This document shows, one piece after another, positions 47,083-58,869 of a DNA stretch of 64,000 bases. Source of the DNA: Coprinus comatus (Eukaryota; Basidiomycota; Agaricomycetes; Agaricales; Agaricaceae); NCBI GenBank assembly GCA_034638255.1, contig JAWPGT010000044.1:62001-126000 (forward strand), read 5' to 3'. How positions within the stretch are numbered: position 1 is the first letter of the stretch; the number at the start of each line of letters is the position of its first letter. Below the pieces are notes generated by a model. It searched no databases. It was not told the origin of the DNA and worked only from the letters and a program-made list of their open reading frames with translations. Both the position numbers and the translations under genes were made by a program.

Positions 47083-48978
47083 CTACCGTTGTTCCTCCTG
47101 GGCCTGTTTATCCCTTGCCTCTTGTACAAATCCTTGCATAAGAGCAACAACCTTTCTCAAATTCATTCTATATTTTCCTGAAACAGGAACAACGATAACA
47201 TCTTCTCCAAGTTCTTTCTTAACATATTCTTCAAGTTGTTGAAGACGTGCTTTTGCTTCTTCTACTGCTGCCGAAGGTATTGATGAAGATGAAGATGAAG
47301 GAGTGGCTACGAGATCGGCTTTGTTTGCGATAACCATACGAATACGTGATGACATTCCTTCTTGATATGTCTCTAATTCATTTTTAAGGATTCGAATAGC
47401 TTCGCGGGGTTCAACATCGACAGAAATTGGATTAATGAGGTCCAAGTCATCTTCTGTAGGTTCTGTGGAATTGATTTCGGATTCTGTTGTAACAGCTGTT
47501 GAGCTATCTTCTATGGCTTCAACATTGGATGATATTACAACATCCGTAGTTACTTCTGCAGTGGGTTCTGATTGTGGAGAAGAAGAGGTAAAGGAAAAGT
47601 CGACCACACAAGCCAAAGCGGGAGAACGTTCAATAGCGCGAAGGAATGAATGACCAAGTCCGGCATGGGCGAAAGGTGATGCAGAATTTTCAATTAATCC
47701 AGGATTATCAGCGATAGTGAAACGGAAATATTCATATAGATCAAAGTAATGCCCTGGTTTTGTTGGGTTTTCGATTGTATCAGGTATCGAAGGAGAGGAA
47801 TCATTAGAGGAAGAAACGTTGATTTGGTTTCGTGTTGGAGAGTGTGCGAAATCTCCTCGTTTCATTTTTTCTTCGTAGGTTTCTTCTTCGAGTTTTGTTT
47901 CATCGTAAACAGTTTCTTCTGGTACCAGTTCACCTTCGAATGTTCCGTCATCCGCTACGCGAACAATACCAACAACGGGGTTGAGAGTTGTAAAAGCGTA
48001 ACCAGCAACATCAGTCTTAGCTCTACCACCGGTGAGAGCCCTAAGTAGAGTACTCTTTCCTGCGTTTGGCATACCTACAAATCCAATGTCTGCCAGTAGC
48101 TTGAGCTCAAGGAAGAGGGTGACTCGATCTCCCTCTTGGCCTCGCGTCGCAAATCGTGGAACACGATTTGTGATGGAAACGAAATGAGGATTTCCTACAC
48201 CTCCTTGACCACCTTCAGCAATGAGATGACCTAGATTTTCAGTTCTTCGAATACCCAAAGGAGCATTATCTATATCTGCTTTTGATCTCGAAGCGTTTGG
48301 GTTTTCATATTTATCCAGATCGAGAAAGATGGGATTTTGGTCCAGCCGTTTACGCCTTCCTAGACGACGTTCTCGTTCCATTCTGTACATTTCCCGTTCT
48401 TGTTCTCTGAAGTCATCTCGTTGCACATTGATCTCTTCATAACCAGGATAGTGAACCCAACGCTTCTGCCTCATCAGTTCCATCCGTTTATTTGTACCAA
48501 GTCCTGCTGTTCTCATAGCCTCCTCTTCGCTTTCCCATTCATCATGAGCTCTTCGTGGGTCATCTCTTCCCAGCTCCCTGACCACCGTTCCCAATGGAAC
48601 CTTGATTACCAACGGTTCTGCTGCTTTCCCATTCTGCCATGTTCCTTTCCCATTTTCTCCATCATTACCACGTATACGGGTTGGAATTGTCGAAAGAGTA
48701 GTGAGTGCTGGTGTAGGTTGAAAATACACGTTTCCTCCACGACCACCGCTTCCTCCAGACGGAGGACCAAAAGGTTTGAATTTTTCACGATGAAAAGCAG
48801 CACAGCCGTCGCCTCCTTTACCACCGCGTACCGTGACGATGAGATGGTCTAGAAAAGTATTACCGCCCTGTTTTCGCTTCCATTCTGCCTTGCGCTTGCG
48901 CTTGTAGGCCTCTATTTCCTCTGGAGAGCGCTGTGAGCACTTGCGGACTGAGGAGCAGAAGGCGCGTCTTGCCAACAT
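47083..48978 (-). CDS. MTG2: mitochondrial Obg-family GTPase
   Basis: A single exon of 631 codons. The N-terminus MLARRAFCSSVRKCSQRS is Arg/Ser-rich like a mitochondrial presequence. The glycine-rich Obg fold follows: DHLIVTVRGGKGGDGCAAF, GPPSGGSGGRGGNVYF, GGQGGVGNPHF. The G domain has GMPNAGKSTLL (G1), DNPGLIENS (G3), NKADL (G4) and VSGKYR (G5). Two insertions are unusual in length: a charged RRLGRRKR-type helix inside the Obg fold and an acidic, Ser/Thr-rich loop between G3 and G4. It is expected to act in assembly of the large mitochondrial ribosomal subunit. Intronless, unlike almost all its neighbours. Confidence 0.93.
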   Translation of the reverse strand: MLARRAFCSSVRKCSQRSPEEIEAYKRKRKAEWKRKQGGNTFLDHLIVTVRGGKGGDGCAAFHREKFKPFGPPSGGSGGRGGNVYFQPTPALTTLSTIPTRIRGNDGENGKGTWQNGKAAEPLVIKVPLGTVVRELGRDDPRRAHDEWESEEEAMRTAGLGTNKRMELMRQKRWVHYPGYEEINVQRDDFREQEREMYRMERERRLGRRKRLDQNPIFLDLDKYENPNASRSKADIDNAPLGIRRTENLGHLIAEGGQGGVGNPHFVSITNRVPRFATRGQEGDRVTLFLELKLLADIGFVGMPNAGKSTLLRALTGGRAKTDVAGYAFTTLNPVVGIVRVADDGTFEGELVPEETVYDETKLEEETYEEKMKRGDFAHSPTRNQINVSSSNDSSPSIPDTIENPTKPGHYFDLYEYFRFTIADNPGLIENSASPFAHAGLGHSFLRAIERSPALACVVDFSFTSSSPQSEPTAEVTTDVVISSNVEAIEDSSTAVTTESEINSTEPTEDDLDLINPISVDVEPREAIRILKNELETYQEGMSSRIRMVIANKADLVATPSSSSSSIPSAAVEEAKARLQQLEEYVKKELGEDVIVVPVSGKYRMNLRKVVALMQGFVQEARDKQAQEEQR

Positions 48979-49148
48979 GTGAATGAGCGGGCCGAAAAAG
49001 GAAGTTGTGACTTGATGGTGAAATTGATGTGATGACCTTGTGGCACTGACCTTGTGGTGTCCGCGTGCAAAGAGGTAGATAATTAAGGTTAATTAGGGGT
49101 GATCCACCACGATAAAACGATTATCGATTCCTCCATTCCGACATTTAC
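48979..49148. promoter_or_regulatory. short bidirectional promoter region
   Basis: Only 170 bp separate the start codons of the divergent genes MTG2 (minus) and the small plus-strand gene at 49149, so both promoters must lie here or overlap the neighbouring genes. No TATA box is evident. Confidence 0.5.
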
Positions 49149-49781
49149 ATGTCTCCCACGAACACACGACCAACCACGCCCATCCGCACCATCTCCCACA
49201 ATACTTTTCCGCTCATCATTGCTCAATGGGAGCAGAACTTGAGTACCAGTTCTCAACCTCGTGTTGAACATTGGACATTCTGCATTTTAGTCAGCAAACA
49301 CTGCACCCATAACCTTGGTATACGTGGAAATAGAGACTCTTTCATGTATGTTCCGGAAATGAACTCAAAAATTCCCATGGACTCTCTACAAAACTATAGA
49401 GGAGGGTGCTATGTTGGAAATGTCCCAAAAGATAAAATAGAGGAGTTGAAGGAGCGTCTTAGGGACGTCCCGGTTGTTAGGCAGGAAGTAAAATGGGACT
49501 CAACAAATTGGGTGTTGAATGCTCTCAAGATACTTAAAGAGGGAGGCTGGGTCTTTTCCTCTATCCATGAAGCTATTGTTAGGCAGGAGTTAGGGGACGA
49601 CCTTATGAGGTGGAACGTCGTAGACGACACAGTGGAGGAGAGGTTGCTCAGCGAACTCGAAACTGGCGTTCCAGTTCATCCTGCACCCGTGACACATCTT
49701 CCCGAAGAACCAACACCAACCGTTCCTTTAACGGACCCTTTCAGCAAAACGTCAACCAGAATCGACATTACTTTCTTCTGA
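49149..49781 (+). CDS. small fungal protein of unknown function (DUF6914/DUF6540-like?)
   Basis: An intronless frame of 210 codons starting MSPTNTRPTTPIRTISHNTF. The core has a His-containing strand (VEHWTFCILVSK), NYRGGCYVGNVPKDKIEEL, DVPVVRQEVKWDSTNWVLNA, LKILKEGGWVF and RWNVVDDTVEERLL, followed by a Pro/Thr-rich tail. This HW..F / W....WV layout recalls small basidiomycete families of the DUF6914/DUF6540 sort, but I am not sure of the assignment. The upstream start was taken because it lies close to the shared promoter. No signal peptide or membrane helix is seen. Confidence 0.65.
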   Translation: MSPTNTRPTTPIRTISHNTFPLIIAQWEQNLSTSSQPRVEHWTFCILVSKHCTHNLGIRGNRDSFMYVPEMNSKIPMDSLQNYRGGCYVGNVPKDKIEELKERLRDVPVVRQEVKWDSTNWVLNALKILKEGGWVFSSIHEAIVRQELGDDLMRWNVVDDTVEERLLSELETGVPVHPAPVTHLPEEPTPTVPLTDPFSKTSTRIDITFF

Positions 49782-52700
49782 ACAAGACGAAGATATCGTT
49801 ACATCCCTCCTACATCACCCCTCCTTGACAGTTATCACACTAATGCATATTTCTGCATCCAGCATCATTTCTAAACCTCTATTCAATTGTACTCCCTTTG
49901 CACATTGTTATAAATAGCGCCCAGCGCAGATCACTAGTTTTAGAAAGTAGGATGCTGTTTTAGTTTTACTTCTTCACTCTCTTTCATGGCCTTTTACTTC
50001 ATTTTTTTCTTCGCGTTTGGACAAATATTTGTTCCGTGAGAGATTCTTATTTTTTGTTTGTACAGCAACAGTTGCTCGTTGATGAGTAGACATTATGATT
50101 ACAATTATCCGAATTCGCACAACTGTCTTTGATTAGGTTACTATGATGATGATCGTATCACAATGAGGCTTCCACACTGGGTATGATTCTGTGGGTTCGC
50201 GGTAAGAAGCATCTTTATTTTTTTTCATCCCGCAAGATCAAACCTCCAGATCGTCTCCACATAAGTGGTGCTTCTTTTATGGCTACGGTAAAAATGTTAT
50301 CAAGTGCTTGAGCTTTTTTTTTTTTTTTTTACTCAAATGCTATTACATCCGTATGATTATATTGTCGTGTGGGATCGTGATCATTCGTCAGACACCTTTT
50401 TTTTGTTTTGATAAAAGACATATTATAAATTATAAACTCTGGACTCGCATGTCACTGTGCTACCCCTCCTGAAAGGCGGTTGAGTAATAATAACGATGTT
50501 TTTACTAACGTTATATTGTGCTGTCCGAATCGAAATTAGAAATATATACTAAGAGACTTCGGTAATACGCTGGAGTAACTGTAGTAAGTTAGTATACTGT
50601 TAGTAGGAAATTGAGCGGGCGATCAAGAGATAGAATTTAATGGTTTCGGGTAACTATCATGAGTGTCAGATTATACTATCTACCTATTGAGTAGTACTTA
50701 CCAACGGCCCCGCTTGATTAGAAAAAAGGAAGCCTTATCACTGTTCGAAAATTGATTAGTCTACCCTATGTTTCACACATCGAAAAAAAACCCTACTGAC
50801 ACTCTTGGTACTAGGGCCATCTCCTTCTCGGGTTCTGTTTTTGTCTTTGTTTTACTATTTCAGTGCTTCGGAGAGGGTACTGAAACTTCTATGTATAAGT
50901 TATGATAGGTATTGAAATATTAATAGCAAATGTGCACCCGAGAAACGACGGGCAGTTGAGACCGTACAGTAATAATGATACCGGGATTAGCTATTTACAA
51001 GTAACGGGTGCTACGTCTTCGACGAAAATGGATCCATATAAAGCTGGGTCCGATTTTCGTGGGGCCATCTACTAGGCAAAGTACGTGTTTAGATTTTTGC
51101 ATAAATAAAACCACCAAAGTAACATTTTCCAAGTATAACTTGTTATAATCTCGGTAAAAGTGGTGCAATGGTAACCGAGTACGCATTGACTAGTACTCAT
51201 CATCATGATTCACCCATACTGCTGACCATATGCTCAATATCAACCATAAATCAAACTACAAGTTAGTTGCTGTATCCACAGTTCGCATGATGAAACTTAA
51301 GGAATCGGGTCCGACACAAAGCGAAATTAAAAACCTAAAGTGGATATTTCTACCTTTTTTGCCGGAGGAAGCGATATGATTGAGATGTGTCGAATGTAAA
51401 ACACTGTTATACAGTACCTTAGACTCGGTGTATCTACTTTAAGAAATCATATCAGGCGGTTACAAAGTTATAAGTTGCTACAGTAATGGGGTCAACGTTG
51501 AAGTATTTGTTGTTACAAAAGGAGGAGTATTGTGTGAAACACGCCACTAACTTGTCAACTTCCATACGCACACTGAGTGCTGAGTGCCTTTGATAGGTGA
51601 TACCATCCAATTTCCCAGGGTAGGATACAATATATTTCGTAAGGTGGCACTTTGACGTTATTTTGAAGTCCGAGGACATAAAGGTAATGACTTGGAGCCT
51701 TTTGACGCATTAAGGATATGTGATCTTTTACTGCGGTGATAACACTCGTTCTCGTTGTGACAAGTGTGAAAAGAATGTGTTTAAATGTTCTCATAGAGAG
51801 ATAGAGAATGACAGATGTCGATGAATGGGTGCAGCATCAACATCTTATTTTGATGGTATATAGCAGGTCATGGGAGTTTGATGTGAGCGGTATTATTGAA
51901 TGTCTTTAGTGCGAGGTTAAAAAACCCCAACGGGTTTACATTCAGTAGACCTTGGAAAAATTAGTCATTGTCACAGTTTTTTTTGTGTTGTCATCTCTTA
52001 GGTGGTATGACATGACTCTAAGTGTAATTAATAAAACGGCTTAGAGGCTGTGGAGCGCTTCGGAGGGATCGATAAGGTCAAATTGAACCAGGTAACAAAA
52101 AGCGAGACGCAGCTAAAAGTACACTTTCAAGCCTCCTGCATTAGTGTTCACTCTTCTTGCTGCTTTTCATCTATATATGTACGCACGTTTCTTCTGAGAT
52201 CCGAACCAATGACGTTGACCTCAGGGTTCGTTATAACTATAATCCAAAATATACAACCGTGAAATTCGGATGGCTCACAATTCAATATTTAGTCGTTAAT
52301 AGACGCTAGGAGAGTAAGCACGAAGTGACAATCCTATATTATCTGATTGTTGTTATGGGTTTTTAAGAACCACGCTTTAGTCTTTGCTTACAAATGTAAG
52401 GTATCTGGAGTAAAACAACGTGGGCAAACTAACTGGCGCTAAGAACCATTAGTGTGTGATGAAATGAAAACTTCGAGCTGATATGAAAATTGATATTGAT
52501 TCTCTCCCCATGACCCCAATAGATCTCCTACTAAGAATACCCTTAGTCTTCATTAATGTCTAAGATCCATATGTATCCTTCATTGAGCTTATCTGACACC
52601 ATGTGTAAGATGTACTCGTGTAAAATGCGCCAACAAGAAAACGGGCCATAACGTGCATGTTTGTTTGAAAAGACCATAAAATGAAGTGAGAGATAAATGG

Positions 52701-54925
52701 TCAGTTGTAAGAAATATGAAAAAATAACAACTCATGTTATGGACAATGATTATTTTCAATTTATTCATTCAATATACGATGCGAAGGGGAAAGAAGCAAG
52801 GAAGAAGAATTGAGACAGTAGGATGTACATGTCACGGGCACTGTTGTGACAAGCGCGGCGTTGCGAGGGTACCTTCTGGTGTTTACCGCGAAACTTCTTC
52901 AAAACGGTGATCACTTATCATACATCATGGATCATGATTTTGTGTGACAGGATCAGCCCCTTTTTAATGCTCGGCAGGGAATGGCTATTTGTTAGTTCAG
53001 CACACATAACATGTGAGGAAGATTTACACTTGCAGTCAAAGGTACTTGGAAAGTGCGTGCCCGACTTTATCCTTTCAGTAATATTATATTGCGTGTTCAC
53101 TGCTACGTTCTATATTTGAGTCTTAGAAGTGATTAGGTGGAAATACTGAGGGTTATCAATTGTGTCTATCAATTGCATGCGCCTTCCTGCCACAAACTGA
53201 TCGTCAGAAACAACCTATCCTTCTTGGATCTGCAAATGGCGTCATGATACCGAGGTACAAACTTTCTACAACCTACACCCCTGACTAGTGAACGTTTTGC
53301 CGATATTAAGACCTTTTTGATTCATCGAGGAGAGTCAACCACGTTTTTGTACAAAGGAAGAGACAGGAGAGCGCGAGGAAAATCATCCAAAAACTCCATC
53401 AGAAAAGTGGTTCTCAAAGTGATAGGTGCTTCCATGTTATGATTTCCATGCCAAGCGAATTCAGAGTAAGTAATGGTTATCTCTCTTAAATATCACGGAT
53501 ATCAATTATGATTTTCCAAATTATTATTATGGGGTTCCGATGCAGTAAAGCTTTACACTACTATACACGGGGATCTGGGGTGATTGTCCAAATTTCAGAT
53601 CCTGCCCTGAAGCTATATTTATCCATATCTATTTGAAATATAACAAAAATAGGTATTCGAGACACATGTGTAGGAGGGTGTTGGGGAGTATTTAAAATCA
53701 CTCTGACAGTGACAAAGTACTACATAAGACTATATATATAACTGTTTATCGTCTTCAGGCCTCAGGCCACTACACTGGCAGAACGTGAGATCCTGAGGGT
53801 ATTTAAATATCATCTTTACACAATTCAATATAATCACTTGAAACATGCCTGAAGAATGGATAATAATCGGGTAGTGACTGGGCAGTGACATGATCTGGCC
53901 ATGCATAATACTCCGACTAAGGTTGTAATGGCTTTTTCTTCCATGAGGGTATGTGGGAACACCGCTTGTCTCTGGTCTGGGAGTACTTGACAGGGGGTGG
54001 GAGGATTTTATAGTATAGTGGCGCTATACATTACGAACTTTCTTCTACTTATTCAAGTAACCGTTGGAATTGATATATAGCGCCCGTTCGGGCTGTCATA
54101 CCCACCTACATTTCTCCCTTACAAGTACAAGGCGTCGCTAGCCATAGCCACACTAAGGAACCTGACCACTTGTGAGTTCAATGGTTTCCCGTTGATGACC
54201 CTAATCATGAACTTGTACTTTTATACGAATTCTATTAGAAACCAAAGAAAATATAGTAATAAGTAAATAGGATGATCGTTTGAGAAATGTTTGTACAAAG
54301 ATTGAATGTATTTCAGAGTTTATTTGTGCAAATGTGCTATTATTTTGACCTCCTTAGATGTTTCATTTAGGAGAATTCCTATGGCAGTATATAGATACAA
54401 TGACTTCAGAGCCTGAGTAACTTCATAATGTGCCTGGCAAGCGTATTGACCATCCGCGGGTATCGCCTATGTAGTGGTTGACATAGTGTAACATGTTGAA
54501 GGGGAGACAAGCAGTGCAATATTGAGCGAAATTCTTTGTAGAGCTGGGTTCCGAAAAGTTTCATGAAAAAATAATATCCGAGGCGGATATGAGTTACTGC
54601 AGGCTCAAGATGGAGGTTTCACGCACTGCCAGTTGCTTTGGAGGAGTTTTTTGAGGAAGTGGTCGGCAAGTTGCGGAGTCTTGGCTTGGCTGACCAGATT
54701 AGGACAGGCACAACGATCGGGATCTGACCATCCCAAAGAGGCAGCGGATCCGAGTCGGATGGATCGTGATCGAGGGTGACTGTGACACTCTAGTGACGTT
54801 TGTTACATGAAGTGTCACGGTGGTCAGTCGCACCGTGTGGGTGACCCTTCGCCATTCAAGAAAACAAATCGAGGTCATTGAACGAGCCGTCATCGCTTTC
54901 CTTTCTACCACCACTACCGCTGCAA
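49782..54925. other. 5.1 kb without a supported gene
   Basis: AT-rich sequence with homopolymers (T18 near 50315) and only short overlapping frames on both strands, none with a recognisable motif. Partial inverted words such as GTGGCGCTATA near 54017 and TATAGCGCC near 54079 suggest old MITE remnants. The right end is the promoter of the Zn2Cys6 gene. Confidence 0.45.
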
Positions 54926-57900
54926 ATGGAGCAGCACCAGCACCAGACAGCGAGCACTCCGTAAGTTCGTCGTATCAAACAGTGACCAAGGCACTCACGA
55001 TCATTGTTTATAGCCAGATCCGCTCGCGCATCACCGTCGTGTGTGCAGAGGTAAACAGGCTCAACATATACACATATATGCGCTTCTTGCTCAACTCCTT
55101 ATTCATTCTAGTGCAAACGTCTAAAGCTCAAATGTGACCGACGCTCCCCTTGTAATAGTTGTCTGAAGAGAGACACTGTTGCAAGATGCATATACTCACC
55201 TGCTGCAGCCGAGAAAGTCGACCTTCATTCACTTAACAATCGACTCATGCATGTAGAAGCCATGTTGGCGCAAGTGACGGCTGGAACGTTTCAATCTACA
55301 TATCCTCTTGCGCAACCCCAGAACATATCGTCGGGCGCTAACCCTTCCTGTGTTGCTTTGACCACCCCAGCTCCCAACCCGACAACTGGTCGGAGCATGG
55401 TCCTTCCCGGTGGTCACCACCATCATCACCCCGCCTCAGTGACCTCGCATACACACGATGCACCTCATCGCCTTGCGTTGACCTTGGACGAATTGCGTTG
55501 TGTGTGGGTGGATTCCTCGGAGTCTGGTCGATCGGGGCGGAGTGCCTCAGGACGTCTAATCTCTACAAATGCACCTCAATTGTCTCCCTCTGAATTAGAC
55601 CAACAAAAGAGAATCCGTATGCGCTATTCCACCAGGTACCCCCACGCTCGCCACCCGAATCCCCAGGCATACCTTCCGCCTCTCAGTATCTATTATTCGA
55701 ATAACTCAACGTATGGAAATAATGCTGGGTATCATTTCCCTCAAACTTCGCCGTCAGCCATTCCCATCGTCTCCCAAGCCGTTCTTGACCTTTTGCCAAG
55801 TACTCCGGTTTGTTCAAGGATTTTGGCACAAGCCCAACTTATACTCGCACAACGACCAGTTCCACTTCCCGGAGGATGGCGAGTGTTCGAAACCAAGGCA
55901 ATTCAACTCCTCAATCAACGTTCTAACGGCGCACCCTCTAATCCCATATCGGAAGGTTGCCCTGGAGGAGAAACTGAGGATGATAATGGGGATACCAAAC
56001 CCTTGCAGCATCTCCCTTTCTTTGCGGTTTTATGCTCAATATTGGCTTTAGGAGCAGCGGTTTCTCCACCTGAAGTTGTAGATCCTGAGAATATCAACGC
56101 CGGCTTTTTGAACGCTCTCGCTCAACAGGCGTTATCCGTTTGGGAAACAAATTCAAGCGGAAGGAAAGATGAAATGGAGAATATATGGTCCTTGGTTGCA
56201 TGCCTTTCTAGTGTCGGATATCTTCTGATTTCAACTCCTGAGTATGAAGATGAGATGGAACATTCAGGTGAAGGAGAGCTGTTTGATCGAAAACCTAGGG
56301 CAATCTTTCCTTTGGTGAGCGTGCCTGTATGCCACTTTGTTTGGATTCTTATGGCTCATATGTCAGGTTGGTAAAATGGTGAACGTCGCAAGGCAAATAG
56401 GGCTCGGAAAGGAAGGGGCAGGATGGCAGGACGAAGATGATAGCTCGTCAGGTACCACCAAGGTTAGAAAGCAAGAACAAGTCATGTGGGATGAAATCAA
56501 GAGGATGGTTTGGTGGGAGATCATGTTCTATGATTTGTAAGTCAATTCGCATTCCGCTAGGTTTCCACTATGTTTATTTTACAACCAGGTTTACCTCGGA
56601 TGCTTTGGGCCACCCATCTCTCATTTCACCACTTTCGTACTCTGCTAAAATTCCTGAAATGCTTGATAGCACATTCGATACCAGTGCTAAATACGTTCTG
56701 GCACGGTTTAGGTAACTTTGATCGTCTGTTACCTACCATATCTCTGTGAACTGACAGCGGACACTGTTGCAGGCTTGTTCAATTGGCACAGCGAGTTAAG
56801 CATCGATTGTCCCACCCTGATTGTTGTTGTGGCTACACGTTCGATCAAGCAATTGTATTAGAGGACGAAATCAGGAAATGGAGCCGCGAATTTGGCTCGC
56901 TTGATGAAGACAAAGGAGAAGAAAAACGCCATGGCTGGGAGCTCTCTCTCACTGCTCAATTGTTGGTTCTGAGGGCCTATGTTCCATTCATAGTCACAGC
57001 TTCCTCCGCGGCTTCCGCAAAAAAGCAAGCGAGCGGTGCGCTAGCATCCGGTAAAGGCTCCGCGAAGACCGTCGAAAAACCGCAAATCAACGGTAATGCC
57101 ACCGCCATGGCTACACAATCTTGCCTTGGTGCTGCTCAAACTATTTTGCGTCTTGGGAACAAGTTGCATGTATCGCTCTCGAAGGGGTCAATGATAGGAC
57201 CTGTGTTAATGGACTTCTATCCTCTCGAACGATTAGTTTTGGACGCAATTGTGATTACGCAATCATCGACCGCAGTTTCAGTTGTAAGCGAGGCAGATAT
57301 ACGACGAGGTTTGGAAATATTGTTGGAAAGAGAAGCGTTGTTAAGTAAAAGCAGAAGAGAGGTTTGGGAGTTAATGAAACGACGAGTTCCAATCACGGCC
57401 AAACTACAGGCGCCTCCACACGGTAATAACAAGAGGAAACACAGTCAGGTGGAATGTACAGATATTCCGCAGGGTGGTGCGCTCAGAAACGACTCAAATA
57501 CTCCGGTGAAACTAGCCAAGCTGGCAGCAATTCCGGCCTTCGGCGTCAGATATCGCGACGGCAAGCTACCTCATAACAATGTGTTACCTCAGGAACAAGT
57601 AAATCGCAGGTGGGAAAACGACAGGGATCAAAACCATGGCCTAGTGATGAACTTGCAAACCGGAGACGTGCGAAACAATGGACAGGTGAGTATCGACAAC
57701 GACAAAAAACGAGAGTAATTCTGATACCTGTATATATCAGGATTTTGCAGAGGTCGATAACCGTCAATCACAGCCGCAACCACAGCAAACAGGACCATTT
57801 GTCGCATCTCCGACATCATTCTCATCCGAGCAACACCAATCACTTACCGTCCAGCAACGGTCAACCCTCGATCGCCCCATGGTACGTTGAGTTTCATTAC

Positions 57901-58869
57901 CACGTTACCCAACATTTTTATATATCCCAACCTGCAGTTACCAATGCCGCACCTACTTCAGTGGATCATGCGCAATCTAGAACCATGTACCCATACGAAG
58001 ACAGTTCCAGTAAGTTTCCACGTTTAGTGGTATTTCAAATCTAAACTCTCCCTTCTTCGACAGACTCGGCGACAACCCCGGCCTTGACCGACCCATACCC
58101 TGGAATCAACCACAGCACAACTAGCAGCAATTCCTCCTCTCCCTACCAGGCTTCTACCTCACCGTTCAATGGAAACCCATTCAACAGCCCATCCGGATCT
58201 GGCCCTTCTCAGTATCCCCATGATACTCAAACTAACAACTTCGCTCTCTCTGAAAGTCACTCAATGGGGTCATATACCAATAACCGACAAAACGTCCCAT
58301 TCGATAACTCACGTTCTATGTTCGCTGCAGAACATTCTCAGACGCAGTCCTTCGACAAGCCACACCCCCATGCTTATGAACACCCTGCGATTGAGCCTAA
58401 TCAGACCACTACCCCTGTAGGTCCCCCATCGCTTGGTAGCCATTCCCATGGAGCAAGTCCACCAACATTTGGAACTGGCCATCCTGGTATTAACACTCCT
58501 ATTACTCCTCAGGGATACTACCATCCGGCGCCTGACGGTCTCTCAAACTATGATGGCAATCCAATGCACTCGCTCGGAATGAGACTCACGGACAGTGTCC
58601 CTGGAACACCCCGTTATGAAAAGACACAGATAGTGTACGATAAACCGCATCAACACCAATCAATGCACAGTGGTCAAGCTGCTGACGCCCATGCACATAA
58701 CCAACATGTCATGATGTCCAATGGTTTTGTTGGAGAACAATCATCCCAGGGAATGGATTTGGGTAGTGGCCAACAAATGCAACTCCATGACCCCAATCGA
58801 TCTTGGACCTCCAGTCAACCACCACCACCTGGTCTTGTTGGTGCCCAAGCGGGCCAGTCATACTGGTGA
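54926..58869 (+). CDS. Zn2Cys6 fungal-specific transcription factor
   Basis: The proposed ATG at 54926 gives MEQHQHQTASTP, which splices into IRSRITVVCAECKRLKLKCD, RRSPCNSC and RDTVARCIYSPAA: a complete C-x2-C-x6-C..C-x2-C..C binuclear zinc cluster broken by two introns. LHSLNNRLMHVEAMLAQV next to it is a short coiled coil for dimerisation. The middle region (HLPFFAVLCSILALGAAVSP, EMENIWSLVACLSSVGYLL, MWDEIKRMVWWEIMFYDL) is the fungal transcription factor homology domain. The tail is rich in Gln, His, Pro and Ser, and ends GAQAGQSYW. One junction near 57882 only keeps frame with the donor GTTGAG at 57886, so that intron is uncertain. Nuclear DNA-binding regulator; its target genes are unknown. 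Confidence 0.87.

Noticed and set aside
50920..50990. GTGCACCCG....ACGGGC resembling the Helitron 3' hairpin
   Set aside because: The stem is imperfect and the expected CTRR end is missing; probably chance or very old.
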